From Streptomyces xanthii (lineage in GTDB: Bacteria; Actinomycetota; Actinomycetes; Streptomycetales; Streptomycetaceae), in the NCBI RefSeq assembly GCF_014621695.1, contig NZ_CP061281.1, positions 4,526,001 through 4,590,000 on the forward strand: a stretch of DNA of 64,000 bases, in the 5' to 3' direction. A model generated the notes under the pieces. That model ran no database searches. It was not told where the DNA came from and saw nothing but the letters and a program-made list of their open reading frames with translations. This document shows positions 17,226-28,658 of this stretch, one piece after another. The position numbers and the translations under genes were made by a program. Within the stretch, counting starts at the first letter, position 1. The number at the start of each line of letters is the position of its first letter.

Positions 17226-17373
17226 GTGGGGCTTCTCGCGCAGTTCCCCGCGCCCCTGAAATGCAGACCCTTCGGGTCGCATTTCCTCGATCAAGGCGCG
17301 GGGCGCTTTTTGCGGGGGAAGGCGCGGCGAAGCCGCATGCCTTCCAGGGGCGCGGGGAACTGCGCGACCAGCC
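17226..17373. repeat. Dispersed inverted-repeat element, copy 3
   Basis: The left arm (17226-17261) contains CGCGCAGTTCCCCGCGCCCC; the right arm (17341-17373) contains GGGGCGCGGGGAACTGCGCG. The arms match with a few changes. The interior includes GACCCTTCGGGTC (17267-17279) and GGCGCGGCGAAGCCGC (17321-17336), both small hairpins. It lies between the VOC gene and the convergent TetR gene and may also end transcription. Confidence 0.85.
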
Positions 17374-17397
17374 ACGACGAGAGCCGCGGACAAAAGA

Positions 17398-18078
17398 TCA
17401 GCTCTTCCGGTGCCCTATCAGGCGCGGCTTCGGCTCCAGGCCGTCCAGGCCGTGCCAGGCCAGATTGACCAGGTGCGCGGCGACCTCCGCCTTCTTCGGC
17501 TTGCGGGCGTCCAGCCACCACTGACCCGTCAGCGCGACCATCCCGACCAGCGCCTGCGCGTACAGCGGCGCGAGCTTCGGGTCGAAGCCGCGGTTCTTGA
17601 ACTCCCGGCCCAGGATGTCCTCGACCTGCGTGGCGATGTCGGAGATCAGGGACGCGAACGAACCCGTGGACTGCGGGATGGGGGAGTCACGGACCAGGAT
17701 GCGGAAACCGTCCGTGTACTCCTCGATGTAGTCGAGGAGGGCGAAGGCCGCCTGCTCGCACAGCTCGCGCGGGTGGCCGGCCGTCAGCGAGCTGGTCACC
17801 ATGTCGAGGAGCTGGCGCATCTCGCGGTCCACGACCACCGCGTACAGCCCCTCCTTGCCGCCGAAGTGCTCGTACACCACCGGCTTGGAGACCCCGGCCT
17901 TCGCCGCGATCTCCTCGACCGACGTGCCCTCGAACCCCTTGGCCGCGAACACCGTCCGCCCGATCTCGAGGAGCTGCTGACGCCGCTCGGCCCCCGTCAT
18001 CCGCGTCCGGCGCGCCCGCCGCGGCTTCTCGGGCCGGTCGCTGCTCGCATTGCTCGGGGTGCTGGAGTCGGTCGCCAC
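17398..18078 (-). CDS. TetR-family regulator, paired with the desaturase
   Basis: This protein of about 226 residues has the TetR helix-turn-helix near residues 30-80: MTGAERRQQLLEIGRTVF, FEGTSVEEIAAKAGVSKPVV and YEHFGGKEGLYAVV. The C-terminal ligand domain is all helical. A basic tail (RPEKPRRARRTR) precedes the DNA-binding domain. It follows the desaturase gene on the same strand with a 23-bp gap, so it is probably cotranscribed and may autoregulate the pair in response to acyl-CoA or fatty acids, as DesT/FadR-type regulators do. The start is uncertain: GTG at 18078 is used; a GTG one codon earlier is possible and no good ribosome binding site is visible. Confidence 0.88.
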   Translation of the reverse strand: MATDSSTPSNASSDRPEKPRRARRTRMTGAERRQQLLEIGRTVFAAKGFEGTSVEEIAAKAGVSKPVVYEHFGGKEGLYAVVVDREMRQLLDMVTSSLTAGHPRELCEQAAFALLDYIEEYTDGFRILVRDSPIPQSTGSFASLISDIATQVEDILGREFKNRGFDPKLAPLYAQALVGMVALTGQWWLDARKPKKAEVAAHLVNLAWHGLDGLEPKPRLIGHRKS

Positions 18079-18101
18079 CACCCCATCATGCCTGGCTCCG
18101 G

Positions 18102-19094
18102 TCACGCCGCGTCGGCCGCCTGCGGCTTGCGGCGGGCGGCGATGCGGTCCTTCGACGGCCAGCGCACGTCGCTCGCCCAGCCCAGCTGCTCGAACCAGCG
18201 GATCAGCCGCGCCGAGGAGTCGATCTGCCCGCGCATCACTCCGTGCCGGGCCGAGGTCGGGTCCGCGTGGTGCAGGTTGTGCCAGGACTCGCCGCAGGAC
18301 AGGACGGCCAGCCACCACACGTTGCCCGAGCGGTCGCGGGACTTGAACGGACGCTTGCCGACCGCGTGGCAGATCGAGTTGATCGACCAGGTCACGTGGT
18401 GCAGCAGCGCCACCCGTACCAGCGACCCCCAGAAGAACCCGGTGAACGCGCCCCACCACGACATCGTCACCAGACCGCCGATCAGCGCCGGCAGCATCAG
18501 CGACACCAGCGTCCACAGCACGAACTGCCGGGAGACCGCCCGGATGGCCGGATCCTTGATCAGGTCGGGCGCGTACTTCTCCTGCGAGGTCTGCTCCTCG
18601 TCGAACATCCAGCCGATGTGCGCCCACCACAGGCCCTTCATCAGCGCCGGGACCGTGTCCCCGTAACGCCACGGCGAATGCGGGTCGCCTTCCGCGTCGG
18701 AGAACTTGTGGTGCTTGCGGTGATCGGCGACCCAGCGGACCAGCGGGCCCTCCACGGCCATCGAACCCGCGACGGCCAGCGCGATGCGCAGCGGGCGCTT
18801 CGCCTTGAAGGAGCCGTGCGTGAAGTAGCGGTGGAAGCCGATCGTGATGCCGTGGCAGCCGAGGTAGTAGAAGAAGACGAGCAGGCCCAGGTCGAGCCAG
18901 CTCACGCCCCAGCCCCAGGCCAGCGGCACGGCCGCGAGCACGGCGAGGAAGGGCACGATGATGAACAGGAGCAGTGTGATCTGTTCGAGCGAGCGTTTCT
19001 GCTCGCCGCCGAGAGTCGCCGAGGGTGGTGTGGCGGACGACGCGCCGGACGGTCCCCGCGGTGCGTCTTCCATCACATCGGAGCGTGTGGCCAT
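18102..19094 (-). CDS. Acyl-CoA/acyl-lipid desaturase (membrane di-iron)
   Basis: This 330-residue integral membrane enzyme introduces a double bond into a fatty acyl chain, probably at position 9. The three histidine boxes that bind the two irons are present: HRYFTH, HRKHH and HNLHH. Four or more membrane helices include ITLLLFIIVPFLAVLAAV and LDLGLLVFFYYLGCHGI. The start ATG at 19094 has AGGGGA 6 nt before it. A TetR regulator follows in the same operon. About 80 bp upstream of the start lies a set of TACGG/CCGTA half-sites that is the likely operator. Length and box spacing are normal for bacterial stearoyl-CoA-type desaturases. Confidence 0.93.
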   Translation of the reverse strand: MATRSDVMEDAPRGPSGASSATPPSATLGGEQKRSLEQITLLLFIIVPFLAVLAAVPLAWGWGVSWLDLGLLVFFYYLGCHGITIGFHRYFTHGSFKAKRPLRIALAVAGSMAVEGPLVRWVADHRKHHKFSDAEGDPHSPWRYGDTVPALMKGLWWAHIGWMFDEEQTSQEKYAPDLIKDPAIRAVSRQFVLWTLVSLMLPALIGGLVTMSWWGAFTGFFWGSLVRVALLHHVTWSINSICHAVGKRPFKSRDRSGNVWWLAVLSCGESWHNLHHADPTSARHGVMRGQIDSSARLIRWFEQLGWASDVRWPSKDRIAARRKPQAADAA

Positions 19095-19409
19095 GGGAGT
19101 CCCCTGTGGGTCGAGGGTAGGGAGGGTTGAACGGGCCTGAGACGGGTCAGGAGATCCACGGAGATCCGCGGACGTACTTGCCTACGGTTCCGTAACCTAC
19201 GGCGTCGTAAGTATGGCAGCGCGGTGTCCGGCGGCAAGGCCGTGTCGCGAGGCGCGACCCGCAGGCCCCGGGCCGTGTCGCCCAGGCAGGCACATATCCT
19301 TGGAAACGGTCGGACAGCGCGGTCCGCTCTGAATCTCCACCCGGGACTCATACCCGGTTCCGGGACTCTCCCCTCCAGATGAGCTTCACCACTGCAAGGA
19401 GCCGCACCT
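19095..19409. other. Intergenic control region, desaturase operon and ppc
   Basis: This 315-bp gap between divergent genes has no supported reading frame. It holds the palindromic operator candidate at 19175-19213 near the desaturase side. The ppc ribosome binding site AAGGAG is at 19396-19401. I could not place a ppc promoter with confidence. Confidence 0.5.
19175..19213. promoter_or_regulatory. Palindromic operator candidate upstream of the desaturase
   Basis: Half-sites alternate across this interval: TACGG (19183-19187), CCGTA (19190-19194), TACGG (19198-19202), then CGTAA. CCTACGG occurs twice, 15 bp apart (19181 and 19196). The outer bases TACTT (19175) and AAGTA (19209) are also inverted repeats. 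The array of inverted half-sites fits TetR-dimer binding. The adjacent TetR protein is the natural candidate. Confidence 0.55.
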
Positions 19410-22145
<2,736 letters not shown>

Positions 22146-22157
22146 CCCCGCACCGCC

Positions 22158-22613
22158 TCACAGGCCGACGGCGACGAAAGCCGCCGTCAGCAGAGCGAAG
22201 CCGGCGCCTCCCGTGACCCACGCGAGGCGCCGGCGCCGCATTCCACCCGCGACCACCACCGACGCCAGCACCAAGGCCCCGCCCAGCGGCACCCACGCAC
22301 GCAGAAAACCGGGCCCGCCCGCCCGCACCGCGGACGTCGAACCCGGCTTGAGCACCACCGGAAGGCGGGCCCCCTTCGTCACGCCCACCGACCGGTCGAG
22401 CGTCACCCGCGCATGGCGCACCGCCACCGGCGACGCCGGCGCGAACGGCCCCGAACACACCTCGCCCGCACACCGCGCCACGGTCATCTCACCGCGCTCA
22501 CGGCCGGACGGGAACGCGACGTGCTGCGCGGCGCCCCACGACGCCCACACACCGGTGATCAGCAGCAACACGACGAGAACACCCGCCGCGACCTGCCGGG
22601 TGACAGCCAACAT
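22158..22613 (-). CDS. Small membrane protein with two flanking helix regions
   Basis: This 151-residue protein has an N-terminal membrane helix (VAAGVLVVLLLITGVWASW), an outside loop of about 75 residues with two cysteines in the short span ARCAGEVCSG (a possible disulfide), and two C-terminal helices separated by a MRRRRL turn. The layout recalls DUF3592-type proteins, but no decisive motif is visible. It is convergent with ppc, 12 bp from its stop. No function is assigned. Confidence 0.65.
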   Translation of the reverse strand: MLAVTRQVAAGVLVVLLLITGVWASWGAAQHVAFPSGRERGEMTVARCAGEVCSGPFAPASPVAVRHARVTLDRSVGVTKGARLPVVLKPGSTSAVRAGGPGFLRAWVPLGGALVLASVVVAGGMRRRRLAWVTGGAGFALLTAAFVAVGL

Positions 22614-22705
22614 GGCGGGGATCCTTGGCCATCCACCCCGGCCCGGTCAACTCCTGCCGGGGAAAGTCCGCACAGGTCGCCAGTTGTCCGCCGTGACCCG
22701 TGAAC

Positions 22706-23299
22706 TCACGAGTTGTACGTCGACTGCGCGCGCTCCAGACCCTCGATCACCAGGGCCTCCACGGCGTCCGCCGCACGGTCCACGAAGTAGTCGAGCTCCT
22801 TGCGCTCCGCCGAGGAGAAGTCCTTCAGGACGAAGTCAGCCACCTGCATCCGGCCCGGCGGACGGCCGATCCCGAAACGCACCCGGTGGTAGTCGCTGCC
22901 CAGCGCCTTCGTGATCGACTTCAGGCCGTTGTGCCCGTTGTCGCCGCCGCCCAGCTTCAGCCGCAGCACCCCGTAGTCGATGTCCAGCTCGTCGTGCACC
23001 GCGACGATGTGCTCCGTCGGGACCTTGTAGAAGTCGCTCAGCGCCGTCACCGGGCCGCCCGACACGTTCATGAACGACATCGGCTTCGCCAGGATGACCC
23101 GCCGGTTCGCCGGCCCGGGCGGACCGATCCGGCCCTCGACGACCTGGGCCTGGCCCTTGGTCGCCCGCTTGAACTTGGCCCCCATCCGCTGCGCCAGCAG
23201 ATCGGCCACCATGAAACCGACGTTGTGCCGGTTCATCGCGTACTCGGGGCCGGGATTGCCCAGGCCCGCGATCAGCCAGGGAGCGTTCTCGTCGGACAT
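22706..23299 (-). CDS. pth: Peptidyl-tRNA hydrolase
   Basis: This 197-residue enzyme frees tRNA from peptidyl-tRNAs released during translation. The N-terminal [18 protein letters not shown] is the family signature and includes the catalytic His in NRHNVGF. Further motifs are [20 protein letters not shown] and [12 protein letters not shown]. The start at 23299 (MSDENAPW) is preferred to the ATG two codons earlier because GAGGA is then 6 nt upstream. It follows rplY on the same strand with a gap of 116 bp, the usual order in actinobacteria. Confidence 0.96.
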   Translation of the reverse strand: MSDENAPWLIAGLGNPGPEYAMNRHNVGFMVADLLAQRMGAKFKRATKGQAQVVEGRIGPPGPANRRVILAKPMSFMNVSGGPVTALSDFYKVPTEHIVAVHDELDIDYGVLRLKLGGGDNGHNGLKSITKALGSDYHRVRFGIGRPPGRMQVADFVLKDFSSAERKELDYFVDRAADAVEALVIEGLERAQSTYNS

Positions 23300-23415
23300 G
23301 CGCATTCCTCGCCTAGAAAGTCGGGTGAGACGGGTCGGAGACGGGTGAGAACAGCGGTACGGGGTGGCAGGCCGCGCCCACCACCCCGTACACCAGGTCA
23401 GACGACCTCGAAGGC

Positions 23416-24009
23416 TCAGGCCTCCGCGGCGGCCTCGTCGCCCGCGGCCTCGGCCGGGGCCTCCTCCGCCTGCGCGGCCAGGACCTGCAGCACGACGGCG
23501 TCGCCGTCGACGGCCAGCGTCGTGCCCGACGGCAGCGCGATGTCCTTCGCGTGCACCGAGGCACCGGCCTCCAGGCCCGCCACGGAAACCGTGACCGACT
23601 CGGGGATGTGCGTGGCCTCGGTCTCGACGGCCAGCGTGTTCAGCACGTGCTCGAGCAGGTTGCCGCCCGGGGCCAGCTCGCCCTCGGTGACGATCGGGAG
23701 CTCGACGGTGACCTTCTCGCCACGCTTCACGAGCAGCAGGTCGACGTGCTCCAGGAAGCCCTTCAGCGGGTCGCGCTGCACGGCCTTCGGGATCGCCAGC
23801 TCGTTGCCCTTGCCGTCGATGTCCAGGGAGATCAGGACGTTCGGCGTACGCAGGGCGAGCTGCAGCTCGTGACCCGGCAGCGTGATGTGGACCGGCTCGG
23901 CACCGTGCCCGTACAGGACCGCGGGAACCTTGGCCTCGCGGCGGATGCGGCGGGCGGCACCCTTGCCGAACTCGGAACGGGTCTCGGCGGCCAGCTTGAC
24001 CTCGGACAT
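23416..24009 (-). CDS. rplY: 50S ribosomal protein L25/CTC family
   Basis: This 197-residue protein is the long, two-domain form (TL5/CTC type) that binds 5S rRNA. The N-terminal L25 domain (residues 1 to about 95) has [16 protein letters not shown] and [10 protein letters not shown] second beta domain follows, and the tail is rich in Ala and Glu ([16 protein letters not shown]). The start ATG at 24009 has GAGGAG about 8 nt upstream. It lies between prs and pth on the minus strand. A possible hairpin at 24113-24168 separates it from prs. Confidence 0.95.
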   Translation of the reverse strand: MSEVKLAAETRSEFGKGAARRIRREAKVPAVLYGHGAEPVHITLPGHELQLALRTPNVLISLDIDGKGNELAIPKAVQRDPLKGFLEHVDLLLVKRGEKVTVELPIVTEGELAPGGNLLEHVLNTLAVETEATHIPESVTVSVAGLEAGASVHAKDIALPSGTTLAVDGDAVVLQVLAAQAEEAPAEAAGDEAAAEA

Positions 24010-24112
24010 GCTCTCAACTCCTCGTAGATCTGGGGAAAGGGTCACCCGGCCACGAACGGCCTGCTACGAAGAGCGCGTCGATAACGGACCGCCGCGACTT
24101 CCGAGAACAGAA

Positions 24113-24168
24113 GTGCGGCCTCCCTCGCCGAGCAACTTTGACAGGTTACCCGGCGCGGAAGGCCGCAC
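24113..24168. repeat. Inverted repeat between prs and rplY
   Basis: GTGCGGCCT (24113-24121) and AGGCCGCAC (24160-24168) are perfect 9-bp inverted repeats separated by 38 bp. They could form a terminator for prs or a leader structure for rplY, both on the minus strand. The loop also contains TTTGACAGGTTACC, a possible but unsupported plus-strand promoter-like string. Confidence 0.4.
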
Positions 24169-24193
24169 CAAATGGATCTACGAGCTAGGCCGC

Positions 24194-25171
24194 TCAGGCC
24201 TCGCCCTCGAAGAGGCTCGTCACCGAACCGTCCTCGAAGACCTCACGCACCGCGGAGGCGATCGTCGGGGCGATCGACAGGACCGTGATCTTGTCGAGCT
24301 CCAGCTCACCCGGCGTCGGCAGCGTGTCCGTGAACACGAACTCGCTCACCTTCGAGTTCTTCAGACGGTCCGCGGCCGGGCCCGACAGCACACCGTGCGT
24401 CGCCGTCACGATGACGTCCTCCGCACCGTGCGCGAACAGGGCGTCCGCGGCGGCGCAGATCGTGCCACCCGTGTCGATCATGTCGTCGACGAGCACGCAG
24501 ACGCGGCCCTTCACGTCACCCACGACCTCGTGGACCGTGACCTGGTTCGCCACGTCCTTGTCGCGCCGCTTGTGGACGATCGCCAGCGGAGCGCCGAGGC
24601 GGTCGCACCAGCGGTCGGCCACGCGCACGCGGCCGGCGTCCGGAGACACCACGGTGAGCTTGTCACGGTCGACCTTCGCGCCCACGTAGTCCGCCAGGAT
24701 CGGCAGCGCGAACAGGTGGTCCACCGGGCCGTCGAAGAAGCCCTGGATCTGGTCCGTGTGCAGGTCGACCGTGAGAATCCGGTCGGCACCCGCGGTCTTC
24801 ATCAGATCCGCGATCAGACGCGCCGAGATCGGTTCACGCCCACGGTGCTTCTTGTCCTGCCGCGCGTAACCGTAGAACGGCACGATCACCGTGATGGAGC
24901 GAGCCGACGCGCGCTTCAGCGCGTCGATCATGATCAGCTGCTCCATGATCCACTTGTTGATCGGAGCCGTGTGGCTCTGGATCAGGAAGCAGTCGGCGCC
25001 GCGAGCGGACTCCTGGTAGCGGACGTAGATCTCACCGTTGGCGAAATCGAAAGCCTTGGTCGGGACGATCCCGACACCGAGCTGGTGCGCGACCTCCTCG
25101 GCAAGCTCGGGGTGGGCGCGGCCAGAGAAGAGCATCAGCTTCTTCTCGCCCTGCGTCTTGATCCCGGTCAC
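24194..25171 (-). CDS. prs: Ribose-phosphate pyrophosphokinase
   Basis: This 325-residue cytosolic enzyme transfers pyrophosphate from ATP to ribose-5-phosphate to give PRPP for nucleotide, His and Trp synthesis. FANGEIYVRYQESARGAD and the flexible-loop YGYARQDKKHRGREPIS segment match class I PRPP synthetases. The PRPP-binding loop is VLVDDMIDTGGT and the metal-binding region is LTVDLHTDQIQGFF. It lies 131 bp downstream of glmU on the same strand, an arrangement conserved in many Gram-positives. Normal length, no anomalies. Confidence 0.97.
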   Translation of the reverse strand: MTGIKTQGEKKLMLFSGRAHPELAEEVAHQLGVGIVPTKAFDFANGEIYVRYQESARGADCFLIQSHTAPINKWIMEQLIMIDALKRASARSITVIVPFYGYARQDKKHRGREPISARLIADLMKTAGADRILTVDLHTDQIQGFFDGPVDHLFALPILADYVGAKVDRDKLTVVSPDAGRVRVADRWCDRLGAPLAIVHKRRDKDVANQVTVHEVVGDVKGRVCVLVDDMIDTGGTICAAADALFAHGAEDVIVTATHGVLSGPAADRLKNSKVSEFVFTDTLPTPGELELDKITVLSIAPTIASAVREVFEDGSVTSLFEGEA

Positions 25172-25302
25172 AGCACTAGTCTCCTCAGACGAGTTCGTCG
25201 CGCCCCAGCTGCCCGCGCGTCCCTATAGCAGCGAGCCAGGCGAATCGTGTGCACCTATCACGGTACGCCGTGTCGGGCGTACCTGATTCCGGTCAGTCCG
25301 CG

Positions 25303-26751
25303 TCAGTCCGCGGTTTCCGGATTCCGGGAGGCCGCTTCCGCCGCCTTCGCGGCCGCGCTCCCCGGACGCTTTCGGGCCACCCAACCCTCGATATTCCTTT
25401 GCTGGCCCCGGGCGACGGCCAGCGAACCGGCCGGTACGTCCTTCGTGATCACGGAGCCCGCAGCCGTGTAAGCACCGTCCCCGATGGTGACAGGCGCCAC
25501 AAACATGTTGTCCGAACCGGTCTTGCAGTGCGACCCGACGACCGAGTGGTGCTTCGCCTCGCCGTCGTAGTTCACGAACACGCTCGCCGCGCCGATGTTC
25601 GTGAAGTCACCGATCGTCGCGTCCCCCACGTACGACAGGTGCGGGACCTTGGTCCCCTCGCCGATCGACGAGTTCTTCGTCTCCACGAACGTGCCGATCT
25701 TCGACTTCACGCCCAGCCGCGAACCGGGCCGCAGATACGCGAACGGACCCACCGACGCCTGCGGACCGATCTCCGAGCCGTCCGCCACCGTGTTGTCCAC
25801 CCGGGCGCCCGCGCCCACCCGCGTGTCCGTCAGCCGCGTGTTCGGACCCACCACGGCGCCCTCGGCGATGTGCGTCGTCCCGTGCAGCTGCGTCGACGGC
25901 AGCACCGTCGCGTCCTGCCCGAACGTCACCGTCACGTCGATCAGCGTGCTCGCCGGATCCACGACCGTCACCCCGGCGAGCATCGCCCGCTCCAGCAGCC
26001 GGTCGTTGAGGATCCGCCGCGCCTCGGACAGCTGCACCCGGTTGTTGATCCCCGCGATCTCACGGTGGTCGCGCGCCACGGACGCACCCACCCGGTGCCC
26101 GGCCTCCCGCAGGATCCCCAGCACGTCCGTCAGGTACTCCTCGCCCTGACTGTTGTCCGTACGCACCTGCCCCAGCGCCTCGACCAGCAGCCGGCCGTCG
26201 AACGCGAACACACCCGAGTTGATCTCGCGGATCGCGCGCTGCGCCTCGGTGGCGTCCTTGTGCTCGACGATCGCCGTGACGGCGCCCGTGGCCTCGTCGC
26301 GCACGATGCGGCCGTAGCCCGTGGCGTCCGGGACCTCTGCGGTCAGCACGGTCACCGCGTTCCCGTCCGCCTCGTGCGTGCCGGCCAGGTCCTTCAGCGT
26401 CTCGCCGGTCAGCAGCGGCGTGTCGCCGCACACCACCACGACGGTGCCCTCGACCGTGCCGTCGAGCCCCTCCAGGCCCATCCGCACGGCGTGCCCCGTC
26501 CCGTTCTGCTCCGCCTGCACGGCCGTGAGGGCGCCGGCGTCGATCTCGGTGACGTGCGCGGCGACCTGCTCGCGCGCGTGCCCGACGACCACCACGAGCT
26601 GCTCGGGCGTCAACTCCCGCGCGGCGGCCAGCACATGACCGACCAGCGACCGGCCGCACAGCTCGTGCAGGACTTTCGGGGTGGCCGACTTCATGCGGGT
26701 GCCCTCACCCGCGGCGAGAACGACGACGGCGGCCGGGCTTGTGGCGCTCAC
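25303..26751 (-). CDS. glmU: Bifunctional UDP-GlcNAc pyrophosphorylase / GlcN-1-P acetyltransferase
   Basis: This 482-residue enzyme makes UDP-N-acetylglucosamine for peptidoglycan. The N-terminal uridylyltransferase domain begins VVVLAAGEGTRMKSATPKVL, the nucleotide-binding signature. The C-terminal third is a left-handed beta-helix with hexapeptide repeats (GEGTKVPHLSYVGDATIGD) and the acetyltransferase region ENKNS-like ETKNSSIGEG. The start GTG at 26751 is preferred because GAGGGG lies 7 nt upstream; a longer frame to 26787 lacks a site. The C-terminal tail is Ala-rich, as in other actinomycete GlmU proteins. tRNA-Gln and its terminator lie upstream on the same strand. Confidence 0.96.
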   Translation of the reverse strand: MSATSPAAVVVLAAGEGTRMKSATPKVLHELCGRSLVGHVLAAARELTPEQLVVVVGHAREQVAAHVTEIDAGALTAVQAEQNGTGHAVRMGLEGLDGTVEGTVVVVCGDTPLLTGETLKDLAGTHEADGNAVTVLTAEVPDATGYGRIVRDEATGAVTAIVEHKDATEAQRAIREINSGVFAFDGRLLVEALGQVRTDNSQGEEYLTDVLGILREAGHRVGASVARDHREIAGINNRVQLSEARRILNDRLLERAMLAGVTVVDPASTLIDVTVTFGQDATVLPSTQLHGTTHIAEGAVVGPNTRLTDTRVGAGARVDNTVADGSEIGPQASVGPFAYLRPGSRLGVKSKIGTFVETKNSSIGEGTKVPHLSYVGDATIGDFTNIGAASVFVNYDGEAKHHSVVGSHCKTGSDNMFVAPVTIGDGAYTAAGSVITKDVPAGSLAVARGQQRNIEGWVARKRPGSAAAKAAEAASRNPETAD

Positions 26752-26823
26752 GGGTGTGCCCCTCAGGATGTCTGTTCGGGTGGACATCCGCAGGATACCG
26801 GGGCGTTTTGGGCCTCAAACGGG

Positions 26824-26855
26824 GACGGGGCCCGACCGATGGATCGGGCCCCGTC
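26824..26855 (-). terminator. Terminator of the tRNA-Gln gene
   Basis: GACGGGGCCCGA (26824-26835) and TCGGGCCCCGTC (26844-26855) form a perfect 12-bp stem with an 8-nt loop. It begins 10 bp after the 3' end of the tRNA on the minus strand. Confidence 0.85.
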
Positions 26856-26865
26856 TCGAAAGTCG

Positions 26866-26937
26866 CTCCCCCGCCAGGACTCGAACCCGGACAAATGGCA
26901 CCAAAAGCCACGGTGCTGCCAATTACACCACGGGGGA
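26866..26937 (-). tRNA. tRNA-Gln (anticodon TTG)
   Basis: Read on the minus strand, the 72-nt sequence starts TCCCCCG and ends CGGGGGA plus discriminator G, giving a full 7-bp acceptor stem. The D-arm contains TGGTGTAATTGGCA. The anticodon arm is GTGGC-TTTTGGT-GCCAT, which places TTG at positions 34-36. The T-arm contains GGGTTCGAGTCC. CCA is not encoded (GCGAC follows), as is common in Streptomyces. Confidence 0.93.
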
Positions 26938-27121
26938 TCATCACGGCCGGAACCGGACATAGTGTCAGGCCGACGGCCGGGCCTCCCACACTATGCCGTA
27001 CCGAACGCCTCCGACGCGACGGTACCGCGACGCCGCGGAGCCGCTCCAGGTCGCCGGACGCGGGCGCGCGGCGGGGGAAACTCGCCGGAAATCGGGCAGG
27101 GGGCGCCCGTAGGGTGGGGGT

Positions 27122-28441
27122 ATGACCACGACGGGGGAAGTTCACCGAGACGCGGCCGGGGGGCCGTGGTGGTGGGAGCGGCGGCGGTCTGCCGTGCTCG
27201 ATGTGGGGCTCGCGGTGGTGTCCGCCGCGGAGTGCGCCGTGGAAGGGGTGCCGTTCGCGCACAAGGCCGGACTGCCGGCCTGGGTGGGGATCGTCTTCGG
27301 GGTGCTGACCGGTTCGGCGCTCGTGCTGCGGCGGCGCTGGCCGATCGCCGTGGTGCTGGTGTCGGTCGCGGTGACGCCCGCGCAGATGGGCGTGATGCTC
27401 ACGGTCGTCGGCCTGTACTCGCTGGCCGCGTCCGAGATGCCGCGGCGGATCATCGCGGCGCTGGCCGGGATGTCGTTCGCCGGGACGCTGATCGTGTCCG
27501 TGGTGCGCGCGCAGCAGGACATGGTGCACAGCGAGAAGCTGCTGGAGGTGGGCGGCTGGTTCGTGCCCTTCGTCGCCATCACCACGTCGCTCGGGGTGAC
27601 GGCGCCGCCGTTGCTGTTCGGTATGTACGTGGGGGCCCGGCGGCGGCTGATGGAGTCGCTGACGGAGCGGAACGAGTCGCTGGAGCGGGAGTTGCTGCTG
27701 CTCGCGGAGCGGGCCGAGGAGCGGGCCGAGTGGGCGCGCGGCGAGGAGCGGACGCGGATCGCCCGCGAGATGCACGACGTGGTGGCCCACCGGGTGTCGC
27801 TGATGGTGGTGCACGCGGCGGCGTTGCAGGCGGTGGCGCGGAAGGATCCGGAGAAGGCCGTGAAGAACGCGGCGCTGGTGGGGGACATGGGGCGGCAGGC
27901 GCTCACGGAACTGCGGGAGATGCTCGGGGTGCTGCGGGCGGGGGACGCGGTGCCGGAGCGGGGTGCGGTGCCGTTGCAGGCGGTGGGGGCCGCGGCCGCG
28001 GCTGCCGCGGCGGCCTCGCGGGCCGAGGTGGAGGACGCGGAGGGGGGTCCGTGTCTGGCCGAGCTGGAGGAGCTGGTCGAGCAGTCGCGGGCCGCCGGGA
28101 TGGTGGTGGAGCTGACGGTGCTGGGGGAGGAGCGGGCCTATGGGGCGGCGGTCGAGCAGACGGCGTACCGGGTGGTGCAGGAAGCGCTGACGAACGTGCA
28201 CAAGCATGCGGCCGGGGCGAAGACGTATGTGCGGCTGGCGCATCGGGAGGCGGAGGTGGCGATGCAGGTGGAGAACGAGCCGCCGCCGGTGCCTGCGGCT
28301 GCGTCGGCGGCGGACCTTCCCTCCGGGGGGAACGGGTTGGTGGGGATGAAGGAGCGGGTGGGTGGGCTCGGTGGGGTCTTTGTTGCGGGGGCTACGGATG
28401 TGGGCGGGTTCCGGGTGTCGGCGGTTTTGCCGGTCGGCTGA
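27122..28441 (+). CDS. Orphan two-component sensor histidine kinase (HisKA_3 type)
   Basis: This 439-residue membrane kinase has four to five helices in the first 165 residues (for example VGIVFGVLTGSALVL and MGVMLTVVGLYSLAA), then a coiled coil rich in Glu/Arg. The dimerisation and phosphorylation segment EERTRIAREMHDVVAHRVSL carries His218. The C-terminal ATPase domain has QEALTNVHKHA (N box) and GNGLVGMKERVGGLGG (G box). This is the NarL/DesK-type class, which normally pairs with a LuxR-type response regulator, but none is adjacent. The two orphan LuxR-type genes at 7096 and 14112 are possible, unproven partners. A repeat element follows the gene. Confidence 0.92.
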   Translation: MTTTGEVHRDAAGGPWWWERRRSAVLDVGLAVVSAAECAVEGVPFAHKAGLPAWVGIVFGVLTGSALVLRRRWPIAVVLVSVAVTPAQMGVMLTVVGLYSLAASEMPRRIIAALAGMSFAGTLIVSVVRAQQDMVHSEKLLEVGGWFVPFVAITTSLGVTAPPLLFGMYVGARRRLMESLTERNESLERELLLLAERAEERAEWARGEERTRIAREMHDVVAHRVSLMVVHAAALQAVARKDPEKAVKNAALVGDMGRQALTELREMLGVLRAGDAVPERGAVPLQAVGAAAAAAAAASRAEVEDAEGGPCLAELEELVEQSRAAGMVVELTVLGEERAYGAAVEQTAYRVVQEALTNVHKHAAGAKTYVRLAHREAEVAMQVENEPPPVPAAASAADLPSGGNGLVGMKERVGGLGGVFVAGATDVGGFRVSAVLPVG

Positions 28442-28478
28442 GCGCCATAGCTCCGCCGGCGGGTCTTCGGCTGCGGCC

Positions 28479-28636
28479 CCGGTGGGGGCTGGTCGCGCAG
28501 TTCCCCGCGCCCCTGGAAGGCTGCGGCTTCGCCGCGCCTTCCCCAGATGAAAGGCCCCCGCGCCTTGATCGGGGAAATGCGCCCGAAGGGCAGGCATTTC
28601 AGGGGCGCGGGGAACTGCGCGACCAGCCCCCACCGG
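28479..28636. repeat. Dispersed inverted-repeat element, copy 4 (perfect arms)
   Basis: The arms 28479-28515 and 28600-28636 are perfect 37-bp inverted repeats, starting CCGGTGGGGGCTGGTCGCGC and ending in its reverse complement. Between them are GGCTGCGGCTTCGCCGCGCC (28520-28539) and CGCCCGAAGGGC. It lies between the plus-strand histidine kinase gene and the end of the minus-strand SUKH gene. Confidence 0.9.
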
Positions 28637-28658
28637 CCCGCACCCGCGATCGCACCGG

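Noticed and set aside
26866..26937. tRNA-Gln as an attachment site of an integrated element
   Set aside because: No direct repeat of the tRNA 3' end was found nearby and both flanks are housekeeping genes.
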